Shown here in pieces: positions 61,758-64,000 of a stretch of DNA of 64,000 nt. Source of the DNA: Stenotrophomonas maltophilia (lineage in GTDB: Bacteria > Pseudomonadota > Gammaproteobacteria > Xanthomonadales > Xanthomonadaceae); NCBI GenBank assembly GCA_900113425.1, contig FOZF01000004.1, forward strand, positions 124,001 through 188,000. The letters run 5' to 3'. Position numbers and translations under genes: made by a program. Position 1 is the stretch's first letter, and every line of letters starts with the position of its first letter. The notes under the pieces are model-generated. The model saw nothing but the letters and a program-made list of their open reading frames with translations, ran no database searches and was not told the origin of the DNA.

Positions 61758-63185
61758 TCAGGCCTCGTAGGCGGATTCGCCGTGCGAGGTCACGTCCAGG
61801 CCGGTACGTTCGGCCTCTTCGGTCACGCGCAGGCCGACCACCACCTTCACCAGCAGCAGGATGACCGCGGTCACCACGGCCGACCACACCACCGTCAGGC
61901 CGACGCTGACCACCTGCACCCACACCTGGTGGCCGATATCCAGATCGGCCTTGGTGCCGCCCAGCGACTGCGCGCTGAACACACCGGTGAGGATCGCGCC
62001 GACGATGCCGCCGACGCCATGCACGCCGAACACATCGGCCGTGTCATCCACCTTCAGCAGGCGCTTGAGACCGGTGACGCCCCACACGCAGACGGTACCG
62101 GCGACGAAACCAATGACGATCGCACCCAGCGGCCCAACCGTACCGCACGCGGGCGTGATGCCGACCAGGCCGGCCACCGCGCCGGAGGCCGCACCCAGCG
62201 CCGACGGCTTGCCCTTGCCGATGGCTTCCACCAGCGTCCAGCCCAGCACTGCGGCGGCGGTGGCCAGCACGGTGTTGAGGAAGGCCAGCGATGCCACGGT
62301 ATCGGCCGCGGCGGCGGAGCCGGCGTTGAAGCCGAACCAGCCCACCCACAGCAGCATCGCGCCGATGTAGGTGAACGGCACGTTGTGCGGCTTCAGCGCG
62401 GTCTGGCCGTAGCCGAGGCGCTTGCCGACGAACCACGCGGCGACCAGGCCGGCGACGCCGGCGTTGATGTGCACCACGGTGCCACCGGCGAAGTCGATCG
62501 CGCCCAGCTCGCCCAGGTAGCCGCCACCCCAGACGATATGCGCCATCGGGATGTAGCTGAAGGTGAACCACAATGCCGAGAACAGCAGCACCGCACGGAA
62601 CTTGATGCGCTCGGCGAAGGCACCGACGATCAGCGCGGTGGTGATGCCGGCGAAGGTCGACTGGAAGGCGACGAACAGATAATCCGGCAGGCCCGCGATC
62701 GGCGTGTTGCCCACCGAGTCGGGCGTGAAGCCCTTCAGGAACGCGAACTCGGTGAATGAACCGAAGAACGGATTGCCGGCGCTGAACACCGCGCTGTAGC
62801 CGTAGGACACCCACAGCAGCAGCACCAGCGAGAACACCACCAGGATCTGGCTCAGCACGGACAGCACGTTCTTCGAACGCACCAGGCCGCCGTAGAACAG
62901 GGCCAGGCCCGGCACCACCATCAACAGCACCAGCAGGGTGGAGGTCAGCATCCAGGCGACGTCGCCGTGATCGAAGGCCGGGGCCGCAGCCTCGGCAGCC
63001 GCGGGCGCGGCGGCGGCCGGTGCCTGCAGCGGCTCGACCGCCACCGGTTCACTGTTCAACGGTGTCACCTGGGCCTGGGCGTGGGCATTGCCCGGCCAGA
63101 CGCCCGCGGCCAGCGCGCTGAGCAGCATCAGCAGGCACACGAGATGGAACCGGGCTTGCCACCCGGTGAGAAGGCGCATCTTCAT
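61758..63185 (-). CDS. amtB: Ammonium transporter AmtB
   Basis: 475 residues. Long signal peptide (WPGNAHAQAQ) and Ala/Pro-rich linker, then eleven membrane helices. The twin pore histidines are in GTVVHINAG and VFGVHGVGG; the signature DYLFVAFQSTFAGITTALIVGAFAERIKF is complete. The C-terminal tail that contacts GlnK is present. About 20 nt downstream of glnK, the conserved glnK-amtB operon. Confidence 0.96.
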   Translation of the reverse strand: MKMRLLTGWQARFHLVCLLMLLSALAAGVWPGNAHAQAQVTPLNSEPVAVEPLQAPAAAAPAAAEAAAPAFDHGDVAWMLTSTLLVLLMVVPGLALFYGGLVRSKNVLSVLSQILVVFSLVLLLWVSYGYSAVFSAGNPFFGSFTEFAFLKGFTPDSVGNTPIAGLPDYLFVAFQSTFAGITTALIVGAFAERIKFRAVLLFSALWFTFSYIPMAHIVWGGGYLGELGAIDFAGGTVVHINAGVAGLVAAWFVGKRLGYGQTALKPHNVPFTYIGAMLLWVGWFGFNAGSAAAADTVASLAFLNTVLATAAAVLGWTLVEAIGKGKPSALGAASGAVAGLVGITPACGTVGPLGAIVIGFVAGTVCVWGVTGLKRLLKVDDTADVFGVHGVGGIVGAILTGVFSAQSLGGTKADLDIGHQVWVQVVSVGLTVVWSAVVTAVILLLVKVVVGLRVTEEAERTGLDVTSHGESAYEA

Positions 63186-63207
63186 TGGGGGAGTCTCCGG
63201 AAGGGGG

Positions 63208-64000
<793 letters not shown>

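Overview
The window looks like chromosomal DNA of a xanthomonad, very probably the Stenotrophomonas maltophilia complex. The evidence is very high GC, a complete oleABCD long-chain olefin cluster, an Ax21-family outer-membrane protein, and many short palindromes carrying the GTAG tetranucleotide typical of SMAG/REP elements. No rRNA, tRNA, CRISPR array, insertion sequence or prophage was seen. Almost all genes are ordinary core genes. One stretch (about 34.7-37.0 kb) is visibly poorer in GC and looks accessory.

Layout. 0-8 kb: Dcp-like peptidase (partial), PlsC-like acyltransferase, arfB, a DUF2059 protein, truC, an O-methyltransferase overlapping ubiB, ubiJ and ddl. 8-14 kb: a 51-residue DUF1328 protein and the ole cluster on the minus strand (A, B, then C, D), split by a plus-strand YkgJ-type cysteine-cluster gene. 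14-22.5 kb: DUF4156 lipoprotein, two-domain M16 peptidase, a secreted VRP-repeat protein behind a textbook sigma-54 promoter, trmL, gcdH divergent from ETF-QO, and a lipoprotein cytochrome c. 22.4-31.6 kb: a BvgS-like hybrid kinase divergent from its NarL-type regulator, a glycine-zipper protein, an APH-fold kinase, and a TPP riboswitch controlling a TonB receptor and PnuT-like thiamine transporter.

31.6-40.4 kb: a TonB-C-like protein, Dyp peroxidase, Ax21, the lower-GC patch (double-CXXC protein, membrane protein, HxlR regulator), an AcuI-type reductase with an SDR, and about 560 bp without a gene whose right half is packed with RNA-like hairpins. 40.5-49.2 kb: yibN-like/secB/gpsA, hemD-hemX-hemY, a FadI-like thiolase and a conserved unknown. 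49.3-53.2 kb: two sodC genes and ntrBC. 53.6-58.3 kb: a BigR/Blh/YeeE sulfur-detoxification operon, a TonB receptor with a near-consensus Zur box, and a small EF-hand protein. 58.4-64 kb: a secreted alpha/beta hydrolase, mltA, an AmiD-type amidase, amtB-glnK and the 3' end of glnA.

Two themes link distant parts. Nitrogen and sigma-54 control appears in ntrBC, glnK-amtB, glnA and the sigma-54 promoter at 17558. A recurrent promoter layout puts a -10 hexamer 5-8 nt before the start codon of at least eleven genes, which predicts leaderless mRNAs. Functions are inferred from reading the translations; no database search was run.
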